From positions 25,698,798 to 25,762,797 of the forward strand of contig NC_080701.1 of NCBI RefSeq assembly GCF_030445035.2: 64,000 bases of DNA, in the 5' to 3' direction. This DNA comes from Dasypus novemcinctus (Eukaryota; Chordata; Mammalia; Cingulata; Dasypodidae). The notes below the pieces were generated by a model. That model saw only the letters and a program-made list of their open reading frames with translations. It was not told where the DNA came from and searched no databases. This document shows, piece after piece, positions 33,010 through 45,356 of the stretch (position 1 is the stretch's first letter; each line of letters begins with the position of its first letter). Position numbers and translations under genes: made by a program.

Positions 33010-33325
33010 TCTCCCCCACCTCCCAAAAAAGAGCAGGGAGAAGCCTATTCAGGTACCTACCTCTAACTAGCTAGCTCAAATCTGACCGCTCCTTACCTCT
33101 CCACTGCCCTCACCCTTGTCCAAGCCACCACCACTCCCCAACTCATCTCCCAGCTATTCCTCAGGCTCCAGCCCTTACCTCCCTTCAGTGTGCTCTAAGC
33201 AGAGCCTGCCGCCCTCTGCTCAAAACCCTCCGCTGACTTCCCTTCTCACCCAGAATAACAGGGAAAGTCCCTGCAAGGTTTATGTGATCTGCTGCCACTT
33301 GCCCTCTCCACCTCTCTGACCTCTT
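33010..33325 (+). mobile_element. L2 3' end fragment
   Basis: The ctctgctcaaaaccctccgc segment and gtttatgtgatctgctgcca match the end of the L2 LINE. It may be the continuation of the fragment at 32160-32560 with sequence lost or inserted between. Confidence 0.6.
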
Positions 33326-33965
33326 TTTTTCTAAAACTTTTTATTTAGAAATAATTTCAAATTTAAAGGAAAGTCACAAAAATGATACAGAAACAAAAGG
33401 AAACATAGAACTCCAGTGTAGCCCCGACATAGATACCCAGACTCACCAAATATCAGCATTTTGCCACATTCGTTATCTCATTCTACCATCCATCGTCCTT
33501 TCTTCCTCCCTCCCTCCTAAACATTTGATTTTTTTTTAAGATTTATTTTATATATTTATTTCTTTCCCCTTTGCCCCCATTGTCTGCTCTCTGTGTCCAT
33601 TTGCTGTGTGCTCTACTGCACCACTTGCATTATCTGGCAGCACTTTTTTGTTGCATCATCTTGCTGCATCAGCTCTCCATGTGTGCGGCTCCACTCCTGG
33701 GCAGGCCGTGCTTTTTTTCACACAGGGCGGCTCTCCTTGTGGGGTACGCTCCTTGCGCATGGGGCTCCCCTACGCAGGGGACACCTCTGCGTGGCACAGC
33801 ACTCCTTGCGCAGCAGCACTGAGCATAGGCCAGCTCCACACGGGTCACGAGGCCCTGGGAATCGAACCCTGGACCCTCCATTTGGTAGATGGATGCTCTA
33901 TCAGTTGAGCCACATGCGCTTCGCCCTTCTAAACATTTGAGAGTAGGTGCACACCTCATGCTCCT
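33326..33965 (-). mobile_element. L1 3' UTR fragment, minus strand, split by a SINE
   Basis: L1-like sequence at 33326-33516 resumes at about 33941 after the SINE at 33529-33928. The ttgccacattcgttatctca segment is typical of mammalian L1 3' UTRs. Confidence 0.55.
33517..33940 (-). mobile_element. DAS-type SINE, minus strand, with 12-bp duplication
   Basis: The direct repeat ctaaacatttga at 33517-33528 and 33929-33940 flanks the SINE. Confidence 0.9.
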
Positions 33966-33999
33966 CTAACACTTAAAACTTCCATGTACTTTTTTTTAA

Positions 34000-34375
34000 T
34001 ACTTTTTAAAAATTATCTATGTATTTTTTAAAGATACATAGATCGCACAAAACGTTACATTAAAAATTAAAATGTCCCCATATTCCTCATTCCCCACACC
34101 CTCACTCCTCCCATATAAACAACTTTTCATTTATGTGGCATATTCATTGCATTTGGTGAGTACATTTTGGAACACTGCTACACAGCATGGAGTATAGTTT
34201 ACATTGTAGTTTACACTCTCACCCAGTCCATTCAGTGAGTTATGGCAGGATATATAACGTCCTCCGTTTGTCTCTGCAAATCATTCAGGACAACTCCAAG
34301 TCTCGAAAATGCCCCCACATCACACTCTTTTTCCCTCTTCCTGTCTTCAGTAACTCCTGTGGCCACTGTTAAGAA
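34000..34375 (-). mobile_element. L1 3' end, minus strand, 5'-truncated
   Basis: The sequence parallels the L1 3' UTR ends elsewhere in the window (gaaaatgcccccacatcaca; tcattgcatttggtgagtac). Confidence 0.65.
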
Positions 34376-34382
34376 CTAAGAT

Positions 34383-34824
34383 ATTCACTTATTTTTTAAA
34401 AAGATTTATTTATTTATTTATTTCTCTCCCCCTCCCCCCTCACTCCAGTTGTCTGTTCTCTGTGTCCATTTGCTGTGTGTTCTTCTTTGTCTGCTTCTGT
34501 TGTTGTCAGCGGCACGGGAATCTGTGTTTCTTTTGGTTGCGTCATCTTGTTGTGTCAGCTCTCCCTGTGTGAGGCGCCATTCCTGGGCAGGCTGCACTTT
34601 CTTTCATGCTGGGCGGCTCTCCTTATGGGAGGCACTCCTTGCGTGTGGGGTTCCCCTATGCGGGGGACACCCCTGCGTGGCAGGGCACTCCTTGCGTGCA
34701 TCAGCACTGCGCGTGGGCCAGCTCCACACGGGTCAAGGAGGCCCGGGGTTTGAACCGTGGACCTCCCATGTGGTAGACGGACGCCCTAACCACTGGGCCA
34801 AGTGTGCTGCCGGCATTCGCTTAT
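34383..34824 (-). mobile_element. DAS-type SINE, minus strand, with duplication
   Basis: Flanked by attcacttat (34383-34392) and attcgcttat (34815-34824), one mismatch apart. The body is full length. Confidence 0.9.
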
Positions 34825-34979
34825 GAAACCACCTTAAGTACAGCTATCGAGTCCAAGCCCATACACTGACATAAAGCGTGCAGTCCATATTCCATTTTTA
34901 TTCAATTGATGCAATAATATCTTTTGGGGCATTTTCTCCTTCATTATTTTATCCAGTCCAGGAACAGGCACTGCACTTG

Positions 34980-35130
34980 CCCTTTTTAGCCTCTCTCTCT
35001 CACTCTTTCAAATGTACAACATAAAAGTTCTCATCTCTGCCACTCCCAAGCATACAATTCAGCGGTTGATCACATTCACAATATTGAGCTACCATCACCC
35101 TAAAGAGAAACTCTGCACCCTTAATGGGGA
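34980..35130 (-). mobile_element. L1 fragment
   Basis: cattcacaatattgagctac followed by catcaccctaaag is a common L1 3' region motif in minus orientation. No gene is seen up to 35400. Confidence 0.5.
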
Positions 35131-35407
35131 GATAATATATAAAGGGTCTCCTCTTTTGTTACTAGTCTTCACTTTTCCCTCTGATCCAGGGACACACCTT
35201 TCTTCAAACACATCAGGTATACTTATCTCAGGAACTTGCACTTGTTGTTCCGTGATGCACTTTGAGCAGGTGTCTGCATTGCTCACCCCCTCATCCTTCA
35301 GGTCTTGACTCAAATCCCAACATCCTTGGTCACTGTTAGAGGTTTGCAATGATTACCAGGTCATAAGGCTGTCGCTTCATTTCGATTGATTGAGCAAAAT
35401 GCCTACG

Positions 35408-35851
35408 TGTGGAAGACAGTGTATCTCTCCCCAAGAATGAGCCATATCACTGTGGGAATGGAGCAGATAAGGACCCCCATTCCTTCTGGGCCATCAAACC
35501 CTCCTGCATTCCAAGAAAACCCTACCTCCTAGCCCACCACCCCCAAGCCAGGCACAAAGAGAATTCACTTTTACAACCCTTTATTGCCCCAAGGCTGGAC
35601 TCTGGACCCTAACCCCTCCCCATGAACTAACATTTCCCCGCCTATGGGTGTACTGTATAAATTCACATCTGCACCTTCCACGAGTGGGCTGAAGTCTCTC
35701 TTCAGACCCCCACCATGCTGGTGGGGGAGCTGAAATCTGTTCTCCAGACCCCCTCTGTTGGGAGAGCTTCTCAATAAATTCTTTCTCTGCCTGTGGTCGT
35801 ATCAGTCTCCGTGTCCCAGTGAGCACCGTTTTTCTCCCTTAGTCACCCTAA
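35408..35851 (+). mobile_element. Solo LTR, gammaretrovirus-like, plus strand
   Basis: It starts TGTGGAAGAC, with a TATA-like tgtataaatt near 35654, AATAAA at 35773-35778, and a probable CA end near 35851. The segment cttctcaataaattctt is identical to the one in the 3' LTR of the ERV at the window start, so the two are related. Confidence 0.65.
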
Positions 35852-36004
35852 CTAAAACGGCAAACTCCCCACAAGCCTCCCTATCTCCCTCCCTGACTTT
35901 TTTTTCTTCCTTAGCACTTATCACCCTTTTAAATGACTATTTTGCTTATTTATCTTTTATTGTCCGTCTCCTTCCACTGGAATATAATCCCTGGGAGGGC
36001 TTGT

Positions 36005-36225
36005 CAGTTTTACTCCTTCCCTCCCACTCTTCTTCTTCCCCTCTCCCCCTCCCTTTCTCTTTCTCTCTCTCTCTCTCTTTTTTCTTTCTCTTTCTTTATT
36101 TCTCTCTCTTCCTTTCTTTCTCCCTCCCCACCATTGCTAAATTCACAGCACCTACAACAGTGCCAGACAGAGTAGATGCTCAATAAGTATTTGTGGAATA
36201 AACAAAATGAATAATTGAATAATGA
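36005..36225. repeat. CT-rich simple repeat followed by an L2/MIR-like tail
   Basis: Pyrimidine-only low-complexity sequence spans about 36015-36128, including a perfect (CT)n tract near 36062-36078. It is followed at 36145-36220 by gccagacagagtagatgctc, typical of an L2/MIR end. Confidence 0.7.
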
Positions 36226-37870
36226 AGAGAAAATCTGTCAAATCTTACATAATTAAGCAATTGTTGGGCAGGATTAAAAGGGCAAAATTGTATGGCTTTC
36301 CATAGCTTATCTCTTTAGAGCATTAAACAGATCCCTACAATCCCATATGATGATTTTTGGTCCCTTAGCAAAATGGCTCCCTTCTTTGGGTGGAGTTAAA
36401 TTAGAATCTTTAGAGCTGCAGAGGCTGGCAGTCCCGGCGGCAGGGGACACTCAAGCAGACGGCATACCAACCTTCCTGAGCTGAGTTCTCAGGAGGAATT
36501 GGGCCGGTGAGAGAAGTGACTTTGGGTGCTTCTCTGAGCTTAGTTAAGATCACATACACATGCCTGTGTGCCAGTGGATGGGTGCGCTCTCACAAATGTG
36601 TGTGGTGTATGTAGGAGTGGAGTTTTCCTCACCTTCCAAGAGGAGGCTCAGAATCTCTGCACCACTCTCCTGTAAGTTAGGATATATGAAGAGTGTCAGA
36701 GACACCCCCTTCCTCTCCGTGTTCGTCTATGCAGTGCTGCTCTGGGCACTACAGCCAGAGTGATGGCCTGGGTCATTTTCTCTCTTCTGAGGAAAATAAT
36801 ATATTTGCTCTTCATTTTTTATTGAACAAATACTCTGTGCTAAGTGCCCTGCAAAATAATAGTAATCATCATCTGGAGCCCCAGGAACTTATATTGTAGA
36901 GAAGATAAAGAACACTTTTAGATTCGGGGGGGCTTTTCTCTTGGTGGTTGGAAGTGAGCATCGTGTTGCTGGGTGGGTTGTAAACAGTTGTGGGTTCAAC
37001 TCAAAATGAATGTCTGTCAAAAGCTTTGTACATGTAAAAGGAGAGCTGTGGAAGGGTGCTATATGGCACATGCATGATAATATTCTCTGAGGGAAAGGAG
37101 TGTCTTTTAAAAGGGGCATCTTCCCAGGTTCATAGCACTGTCGCCATATATGTAGGGCAAACACAGTGATTGTAGAGGTGCATTTTGGGACATGAGCTCA
37201 AAGTTAGGATGAGGTAGGGGATGACAAACTCTCACTGGGACCGTAACCACTATGATCCCCATCTAATGGACTACCTCCCCTCCGTCAGGTTTTCAAAATT
37301 ACTCACATAGTTTCTGTAGGACAAGGGTATTTCCATTATGGAATATGAAAAATACCCTCAACAATCATCTAGAGACGTGCCAAACGCACAGCAACAAGAA
37401 ATTCATTATTAGCTATAGCCCGGCCATCCTATGGAGAGTAGGCCTTCTGTACAGATAAGCCTGCTTTGGGTCTAGTTTTTCAAGCATTGTTTGCTCATTT
37501 TATCTACTTCGTTTGTATTCCTCAAAACCAGAAATGAAGAAGACAAAGATCACTGTCCTTCACAAACAAACCTTTGGTACTTAAGAGAACTATATTAACC
37601 TCTGTTCTTGCTGGCTCCCTCTTCAGAGGGCTGCTTTAATTACCTTCCTGTGCTAAAGAAGTTTTGAGAATGTGCCAGTGAATGTGTGCCACTCAGGTGT
37701 GTGTGTTGACACTCAACCACTGAGTCTACTATTTGGATGGGTAAAGAATCAGCCAACATTTTTGTTGTGTCCCTCAAGAAAATTTTATTTATTTTCCTTA
37801 AGATTGCTGTACAAAGAGCTGTGATAGGTGGTAAGAACTATAAGAAAATTTAGACATGAATATAAAAGGA
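36226..37870. other. Intergenic sequence without recognised gene
   Basis: I recognise no clear repeat family or exon. Open frames are all under 95 codons and lack domain signatures. Confidence 0.35.
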
Positions 37871-37876
37871 AAGCAG

Positions 37877-38443
37877 AGCTGTTGCAGTTTGATATCATTG
37901 ATGAATTTCAAAAAGAAATATTGGTGTATGTTTGCAAACTGGTCTTTTCCTCTGGGCATATTAGATTATATTGGATTGAGAGATTTATTTGATTAAGTAA
38001 TCAAGTAAACCTCTTGTGCCAGTAGGGTGTTGAGTCCCTGCCCCTTGGTGGGTGGGGACTCACAGATAAAAGACATGGCAAAGGACATAGTTGGAGGGTT
38101 TTTAATGTCGGAGTTTTCATGTTGGAGTTTGATGCTTTAGTCTTACGCTGTAGCCCTGAGTAGTAAGCACACAGAGGAAAGAGAAGCCAGCCCTGAGAAG
38201 AGAGGAAACCTGAACCTGGAGAGAAGCAAGACCTGGGAAGAGAGGAATCCAGGAAGCCTGAACCCTGGTAGCCATGGACAGCCGTCTTGCTCTAACACAG
38301 GGAAAAATAGACTTTGATGAGGGAAGTAACCCAGGCTTTATGGCCTGGTAACTGTAAGCTCCTACCCCAAATAAATACCCTTTATAAAAGCCAACAGGCT
38401 TCTGGTATTTTGCATCAGCACCCATTTGGCTGACTAATACAAG
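37877..38443. repeat. Dispersed LTR-like repeat, family B, second copy
   Basis: It runs from tgttgcagtttgatatcatt to ttggctgactaatac, the reverse orientation of the copy at 31469-31996. The internal repeat of the same motif (gtcggagttttcatgttgga) is kept. Confidence 0.6.
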
Positions 38444-39380
38444 AGTCAATGGGCTACTTCTGAGTTTTGACTGGTTCTAGGGGCAGGAGAGAGCATAGAA
38501 GAGCCCAAAGAGCACATGAGATGGTGGTGGCCACTTTAAAACCCTATCCCTAATATTGTAAAGGACATAACAATGTCTAGGTCCAGTTCCTTCTCTCATG
38601 AAGTTTAACCTAGTTGAAGATTAGACATGGCCATGCATTATTCATCTTTGTATCCTTGAGTCCTGGCAAAAAGCTGGGTATATAGTAAGGGCTCAGTGAA
38701 GGTTTGTCCAATGAATGGATGAATACTGGACTAATGAATATGTGATATGCCCCAAATAGGCCTGAGAACGACTAGCGCTGGGACAAGTGGTTCAATGTTT
38801 TGAAAGCGAGCTATCAGTCTTGTAGTCAGGTCTAACATTTACTAACAGATTTAGCAACAAGACAACATGTTGAGTAGACTGGGGGTGTCAGGGAGGCAAA
38901 AAAATTTTTTAAACCGAGTTAAGAACAAGGAAAGAGAAGGTTTTTTTTTGGTTTGTTTTTAAGGATGACCAATTTTAGGTGTCAAGATAAACTTGGGTGT
39001 TGTTTTAGGTCGGAGGAAATGGTGAGAAATACACGAGCAACTTTTCAGCAGCCACCAGCTAAACTTTAGTAAAGAATAGGTTCAAGTCCAGGAAAGTTGC
39101 AGCTGCAGATCGGGGTGTTAGTCTACACCAATCCCTTAAACCCTTTGACTTTACCAGCAAGAAAAATGCGATTCAGGAAGGATAATAATATTTATAATGC
39201 CAACAATTATGCTGAAGACGACTGCTGATAACAGCTCACATTTCTTGAGCGTGCCAGACCCTGTGCTAAGTTCTTCACATACAGCATCTCGCTGCATGAC
39301 GGCCCTTGACAGGGTAACCTCTTGCTAACCCGAGCTGATTCCACTCTCTCATGAACATACGTGTCCCTTCGGGGAAACAG
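38444..39380. repeat. Spacer upstream of GPAT4 with MIR-like pieces
   Basis: MIR/L2-like sequence lies at about 38635-38735 and at 39210-39315 (cctgtgctaagttcttcaca). The rest is unassigned. No gene is seen. Confidence 0.5.
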
Positions 39381-40320
39381 CCGGTATTTGGGCCCTGGGA
39401 CCTCTCACAAGCGGGGAGACCCCTCTTTAGGACGCGATCCCCCGATCAGACCGGGAGTCCCGGGGACCCTCGACGCGGCGAGGGGCAGGCAACAAGGGCA
39501 GGGTGCTGCCTCTGCCCAGGGCACGCACGACGGCCTCTCCGGCACCCGCCAGCTCCCGGGCAGCCGTCATTGCCCGCCAGGGGGCGACTCAGGCCGTCGC
39601 GGACGCGTCCACGGCAGCGGCGGGTGACGCGGCTCCAGCGCCGCCTCCGCCCCCGCCCGGCGCGCGCCCGCCGCGAGGGGTCCGGTCGTGACAGTAGACG
39701 CCGGGAGGGGTGGGGCCGGGACGCGAGGGGTCACGTCAAGGCGGCGTAGACAAAGGGGGGCGGGCGCGCGCACGTCCTTACGCACGCCCGGGCCGGCGGC
39801 GGCGAGCCGGAGCGTGAGGGACGGTCCCCGGAGGGCTGTGGCGCCGCGGAGCGTCGCGGTGGGTGAGTGAGACGGCCCCGGCCGCTTCCTAAACGCCCCC
39901 TGGCCCCCCGGGAGCTGAGGAGGGAGCCCGGGGCTCGGGGTCGGGCGGCCGGCCGGGGGCGCCGTGGCCCGCCTGCCTCCCCCTGCCCGGCGCCCGGAGA
40001 CTCCATCGCCGTTTGCCGGGGTTTCCCGGCCCGGGATGGAATGTTCCGCCCCCTCCCCCGCGGTGGAACAGGCCGCGCCCCTCCCCGGGCGCGGGCCCTC
40101 GCTTTCCCCGCGCAGCGCGGGCCGCCGGGGCCTCCGGCTCCCGCGCCGCGCCCTCGGCCAGGTGGAGCCCGCGCTGCCTGAGCCCGGCGCGGAGCTGGCG
40201 GCCCGCGCTCCCCTGCCTGCTCGGCCTCCTCTGCGAGATGGACCCTTCTGCGGCCGCCGGGCCCCCCACTCCGGAATCCAAGGTGCCCCGCAGCCCGCCC
40301 TCCCCGAATTCCGAAGAATT
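39380..40320. promoter_or_regulatory. GPAT4: CpG island 2: GPAT4 promoter
   Basis: Very GC- and CpG-rich. GC boxes (for example gggggcgggcg near 39754) and a cAMP-response/E-box-like ggtcacgtcaagg near 39730 precede the predicted exon 1. There is no TATA box, which suits a broadly expressed housekeeping-type promoter. The long open frames in it on both strands are by-products of high GC. Confidence 0.8.
39700..39862 (+). other. GPAT4: GPAT4 non-coding exon 1 (start approximate)
   Basis: A strong donor, G|GTGAGT, at 39863 ends a GC-rich stretch and is the best 5' splice site in the island. The transcription start cannot be read from sequence, so the left border is only indicative. No good start codon in frame with the coding exons is present, consistent with a 5' UTR exon. 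Confidence 0.5.
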
Positions 40321-42960
40321 CAGCTTGTGGGGGATGAAAGGGGTATTGGCGATCGCGAGGAAGCCTTCGCCTGTAATTTATCTCTGTCCTGCTGCTTCTC
40401 TAGGATGTAAATTTTTCCCACTTTTCGTTCTCCAGAGGCATGTTCCCCTCTTCCCCCCCCCCCCCATGCCCTTCCTTAAGAGTTCGTAATCCTCTGAAAT
40501 TGTTTCCCTTTCCGTTTTATTTTACGCCATCCTCCTGCCGTAGGGTTTTATTTCCTCACTTTCCGTTTCCCAGAGGGCTTTTTGCAGTGTGGAAGTTATG
40601 AAAAATCCACTCTGTGAAACGTGCTGTGTAGCTTTATGGAAATTAAGTTCCAGACCGTCTAGATTTCTGGGCTTCTCACTGCTTATATCCTCTGTGCCTT
40701 GGGTCTTGTCATTGGAACCTTTCTTGAAGTCAGTTGAAGACTTTTCTTTCTGGTTGGTGTTCCTTAATTTTGACTGAACTTTGGATCTTTCCTGTCTTGT
40801 AGATTCTGTCTCAAACCAAGGGAAATGATGTAAAAAGTGAAAAGCCATTAACCTTTGTACAGAGGCTCTGTAGAAGGTAGTCCTGAAATAACGCCAATCC
40901 TGCAGTCCTTTCTTTCTTTGATAGTGATGTGTTTTAAAAAAACAACCAAAAACACTTTACTTTTTCTTTTAATGAATTTCACACATGCAAAAGAATGGTG
41001 AGTCCACATTTACCCATCATCCAACTGTGGCCATCCATCCTGTCCCTATCCCATCCTATCCATTCCCATCTATTTTCCCCCTTCTATCTCAGGGATATGT
41101 CCTTGATGCTTCTGTTGAAAGTCAGGTCTTACTTGTCAAAAGTAACTTGAGGTTGGAAATAAAAATCTTAGTGTTGTATAAAGTCACAGTGTACTTTTTC
41201 AGGAACATGGCCTGCTATTATTGGTTTTTCAGCTAAGAAACACATAATAGAGTTGGGGAAGGACCAGAAAAGGGTATCTGAAGTGATCAAACTGCTGGAA
41301 CACAGGTTAAAACAAAAAATATGTCAGATCTGAATGAGAACTTACAGATCATCTTGTCCAACTTTTTCATTTTCATGAGCCAATCAAGGTCTAGAGAGGC
41401 TCAGTGACTTGTCAGAATAAGAGGCAGAACTGAGGCTGGAAGCTACATCTATCCTTATCCTGTTTTTCCAGTCTTTTCCACTGTTCCATACCACTTGACT
41501 TTAGGTTTGCTTCAGGAAAGTAAAGGGCTATGGCTGAAACTCTTAGAATCATGAAGGGTTTGGACAGGAAATCATGAGCTTTTCCACCAAATTAACAGAT
41601 AAGAATCCTGGGGTGGGTGGACAGTGGGTTATGCTCTTTTACACAAGTGTGGTATGTCTTTCCACGATTAGCACACTGCTAAGTTTCCTTTATCTCAAGA
41701 AAGGTGAATTCCGTACTTGTATTTGTGCTCAATTTTCTTACCCCTAGAATGGAAATAGTCTACCTCTAAGGAATACTGTGAACCTGGAAATCCGACCTAG
41801 GGGTCTTCGAGTTTATGTGTAAGTAAAAGTTATTTAATAGGATGTGGTGTAATTGTTTATAAATATGCCTTCAGGATGGACTTTTCTTTTGTGAGTTTGT
41901 GACCTAAATAGAGTAGTTGCCATAAACATCCACTTTATAAAAGTACCCATGAAATACTCGCATCTGGGTTTCTGGATGAATCATTACCCTGAAGATACTC
42001 GTGTGCAGAGAGGGGAGGAAGGGATCGTTGTGCTTTTTATGTATGTGGTGTCAGAGACAGTGCTGTGGCTAGTCTGACAGGATTCTATCCTGACCTGCTA
42101 ACTTCTTTTGCTAAGAATAAACCACTTTGTTCACTTTGTGCATATCACAAAATGTTATCTTTTTTGAAATCTATTGCTTTCTGGGGATAGATGGTGGAGA
42201 TTAGGTCCTGGTTAAGCTTGAGCCATACTGCAGAGTAGTTTAAGTAATGATGTTACATATGTTTGTTTTGTAAGTTCACAATTATTACTATATACTTATT
42301 GTTTATATATGTTTGTGTGTGGGTGATACATTTCAATAAATTGATTTTTTTTTAATGAAAAAAAATAGAACCCCATCAAAGCTTGTCATTTACTTCTTAC
42401 TGTATCATTACACCCATCAATTCAGTGTATCACTGAACTACATAATAATGCTTACCATAGCATGATTAATGCAATTCAAAAGAATAGAGTTTTGAAATTA
42501 GAAGGAACATTATAGATGTTTGGAATTTTTCCTAACTCCTTTAGGTACTCTCTCCTATAAAACACACACATACATTGTCTCTTTCCTTGGGCCACTCTTA
42601 TTTTTACTTTGTCATGTGTAATAGTTGTTTATATGTTTCTGTTTTGCTTACTATTTAACTACAAGCTCAAGGTCTGCAGTGTTAGAATAATACTTTGTAA
42701 TTAGTTGGCTATTTGAATTAAAACTTATTTTACTGGTGAAGAAACTTAAATTCATGGAAACCAAATGACTTATAGATGGTTACATAGACCAGGTAGTAAC
42801 AGAGCCGTGCCCAGGACCTAAGAGGCCTTGTGGGTTCCAGTTCTAAGCCCTTTCCATTACACAGTTTTCTTTATGCCTCAGAGGAATAGGGAGGGAACAA
42901 AATTTTATATATCTCCAGTTAGAGATATATTATTTTCAAGGTCTGCTTTAAAAGTTTTAG
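40321..42960. other. GPAT4 intron 1, first part
   Basis: Mostly single-copy intronic sequence with a C10 run near 40457. A MIR-like segment lies near 42720-42860 (gaagaaacttaaattcatgg onward), and another at about 41345-41490. No additional coding sequence is seen. Confidence 0.4.
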
Positions 42961-42962
42961 GT

Positions 42963-43715
42963 CAGTGCTGTCTGAAAGAAATATAATATGAGCCACATAG
43001 GTAATTTTAAACTTTGTACTAGCCACTTTTAAAAAGTGGAAACATGGGAAACGGACTTTGGCCCAGTGGTTAGGGCATCCGTCTACCATATGGGAGGTCC
43101 GCGGTTCAAACCCCGGGCCTCCTTGACCCGTGTGGAGCTGGCCATGCGCAGTGCCCTCCTTGACCCGTGTGGAGCTGGCCATGCGCAGTGCTGATGCACG
43201 CAAGGAGTGCCGTGCCACGCAAGGGTGTCCCCCGCGTGGGGGAGCCCCACGCGCAAGGAGTGCGCCCCTGAGGAAAGCCGCCCAGCGTGAAAAGAAAGAG
43301 CAGCCTGCCCAGGAATGGCTCCGCCCACACTTCCCGTGCCGCTGACGACAACAGAAGCGGACAAAGAAACAAGACGCAGCAAATAGACACCAAGAACAGA
43401 CAACCAGGGGAGGGGGGGAAACTAAATAAATAAATAAATCTTTAAAAAAAAAAAAAAGTGGAAACAGGTGAAAATAATTTTATTAATATAGTTCAACCTA
43501 GTTTATCCGAATATAACTTCAACATGTAATCAATATAAAAATGAGATATTTTACACTTAACTTTTTTCATACTAAATTACACTTATTTTTTTCATACTAA
43601 ATCATTGAAATCTGGTGTATATTTTTTATTTACAGCACATCTTGATTTGGACTAACTACATTTCAAGTGCTCAAGAGTCTCATGTGATTAGTGGCTGCTG
43701 AATTGGACAGCACAG
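42963..43715. mobile_element. hAT-Charlie-type DNA transposon relic, split by a SINE
   Basis: The ends are cagtgctgtc and ggacagcacag, which are inverted copies with one mismatch. Interior sequence (cagcacatcttgatttggac, catttcaagtgctcaagagt) fits a well-known mammalian non-autonomous hAT family. The exact family name is not certain. Confidence 0.65.
43031..43466 (+). mobile_element. DAS-type SINE with 14-bp duplication and an internal tandem duplication
   Basis: The direct repeat aaaaagtggaaaca at 43031-43044 and 43453-43466 flanks the SINE. Inside, about 37 bp beginning cctccttgacccgtgtggag at 43118 is repeated at once at 43155. No other SINE in the window shows this. Confidence 0.92.
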
Positions 43716-44019
43716 TTTCAGGGGACCAGTATGGACAGAATCACTGTCAGCTGAACATAGAGATAAAGGCGCACTTTCTTTAGCTTTGTAATATTCAGTT
43801 TTGAAGTTAAGTGGATTGTGGTCATTGGTTTTTCCTTTCATGCTTTAGTGATTTATTTGCACAATTAAGATTATTTTGAGTTTGTGGAGAGTTTAACAAA
43901 GAAGTCTGATGTTTCATGAATTTTGTGGGGTTGATCTATTATTAACTGTCTTCTGCATGTTTGATGAAATGCTTTCTTGTTTTAAATAAGACTGCTTAGT
44001 CATTAGGCAAAAAACAACT

Positions 44020-44645
44020 TGACTTTTTTAAAAAGGCCACTAACAAAACTAATTAAACAAATAAGCCAACTTTAAAAAAAAATGGGCAAAAATTTGAACA
44101 GACACTTCATCAAAGAAGTTAATACAGGTGGCAAATAAGCACATAAAAAAGATGCTCAATATCAGTCATTAGGGAAATGCAAATTAACCTATAAGATACC
44201 GTTACATATCTGTTAGAAAGCCTAAAATTAAAAAGACTGACCATACCAAGTGTTGGTAAGGATGTAAAGCAAACAGAACATTCCCACTCTGTTGGTTTCA
44301 TACTCTGCAACCACTTTGGAAAACAGTTTAGCCATTTCATAAAAAGCTAAACATGTGCCCACCTTGGACCAAGTTGTTCTACTAGATATTTACCCAAAAG
44401 AAATGAAAGCGTATGTTCACACAAAGACTTGTAGATGAATGTTCATAGCAGACTTATTGGTAATAGCCAAAAACTGGAAACAACCCGTGTCCATCAATAG
44501 GTGAATGGATACTCAAACTGTTGTATAGCTGTACAATGAGACTACTGCTCCGCAGCAACAAGGAATGAACTCAATACAGTCAGCATGAATACTTTTAGGA
44601 ATAACTATGCTGAGTAAAATAAACCTCACAAAAAAAGGGAAAAAG
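44020..44645 (+). mobile_element. Old L1 ORF2 3' end, plus strand
   Basis: Typical ORF2 end motifs are seen: gggcaaaaatttgaacagac, attagggaaatgcaaattaa, ttcatagcagacttattggt. It is degraded, in GPAT4 intron 1. Confidence 0.8.
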
Positions 44646-45356
44646 AGAAGGAGGGAGGAAGAGAAGAGGAAAGAGAAGTCCAGAAGTTGCCTCTAATTAT
44701 GTATATAAGACTCAAATGTAAAAGCACCAAAGGTAATGAAATGTCTTGGATCTCATAGCCCCAGCAAATTGTCCTTTCATAAATTATTTAATGACCCTTG
44801 AATATCAAAATATCCTTGTCCATTGTTTTTGCCAACTTCAAGAGATTTGTGTTGCTTTGGGATTGATTTGCTACCATATTACTTACTACCCAGTTCCTAT
44901 TCAAGTTAGACCTTTTTAGGCAAGGGGCAAGTTTTGAGATCAGAATAACCTTAGATAAGATCAAGACCCTGGAACTGACCATTATTACTGTCTTCTTATT
45001 AGTGAGTTGAGTCATCCTTTGATCTTTTGTATCCACGTTTTGTCTTGGACCATTTATTATATACAGGATTAATGTCTGCTGTTTGTGTATACTTGTTTTT
45101 CAGCATTCAGATTCACTTCAACGTAGTTACTCTGCATGCCACCCTGTTTCCCTGGAAACATTATCTGCTTTTTCTCCTAAGCAGCAACATCCTATTCAAG
45201 CAAATTCCATAATGCTGCACTACTTCTGATATACTTGACATTAAATTCAGCCAGGCACTCATTCCTCTCCACACGTGTGTATGTGTGTGTGTTTACCATC
45301 ACATCAGCATTGGGGCATCCAGTGGGTCTGTGTCCTGAGAGAGTAAACTGGGACAA

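Noticed and set aside
39351..40489. Several 90-160-codon frames in the GPAT4 CpG island on both strands
   Set aside because: Composition-driven frames without motifs. They lie in a promoter and a non-coding exon, and no splice site joins them in frame to the GPAT4 coding exons.
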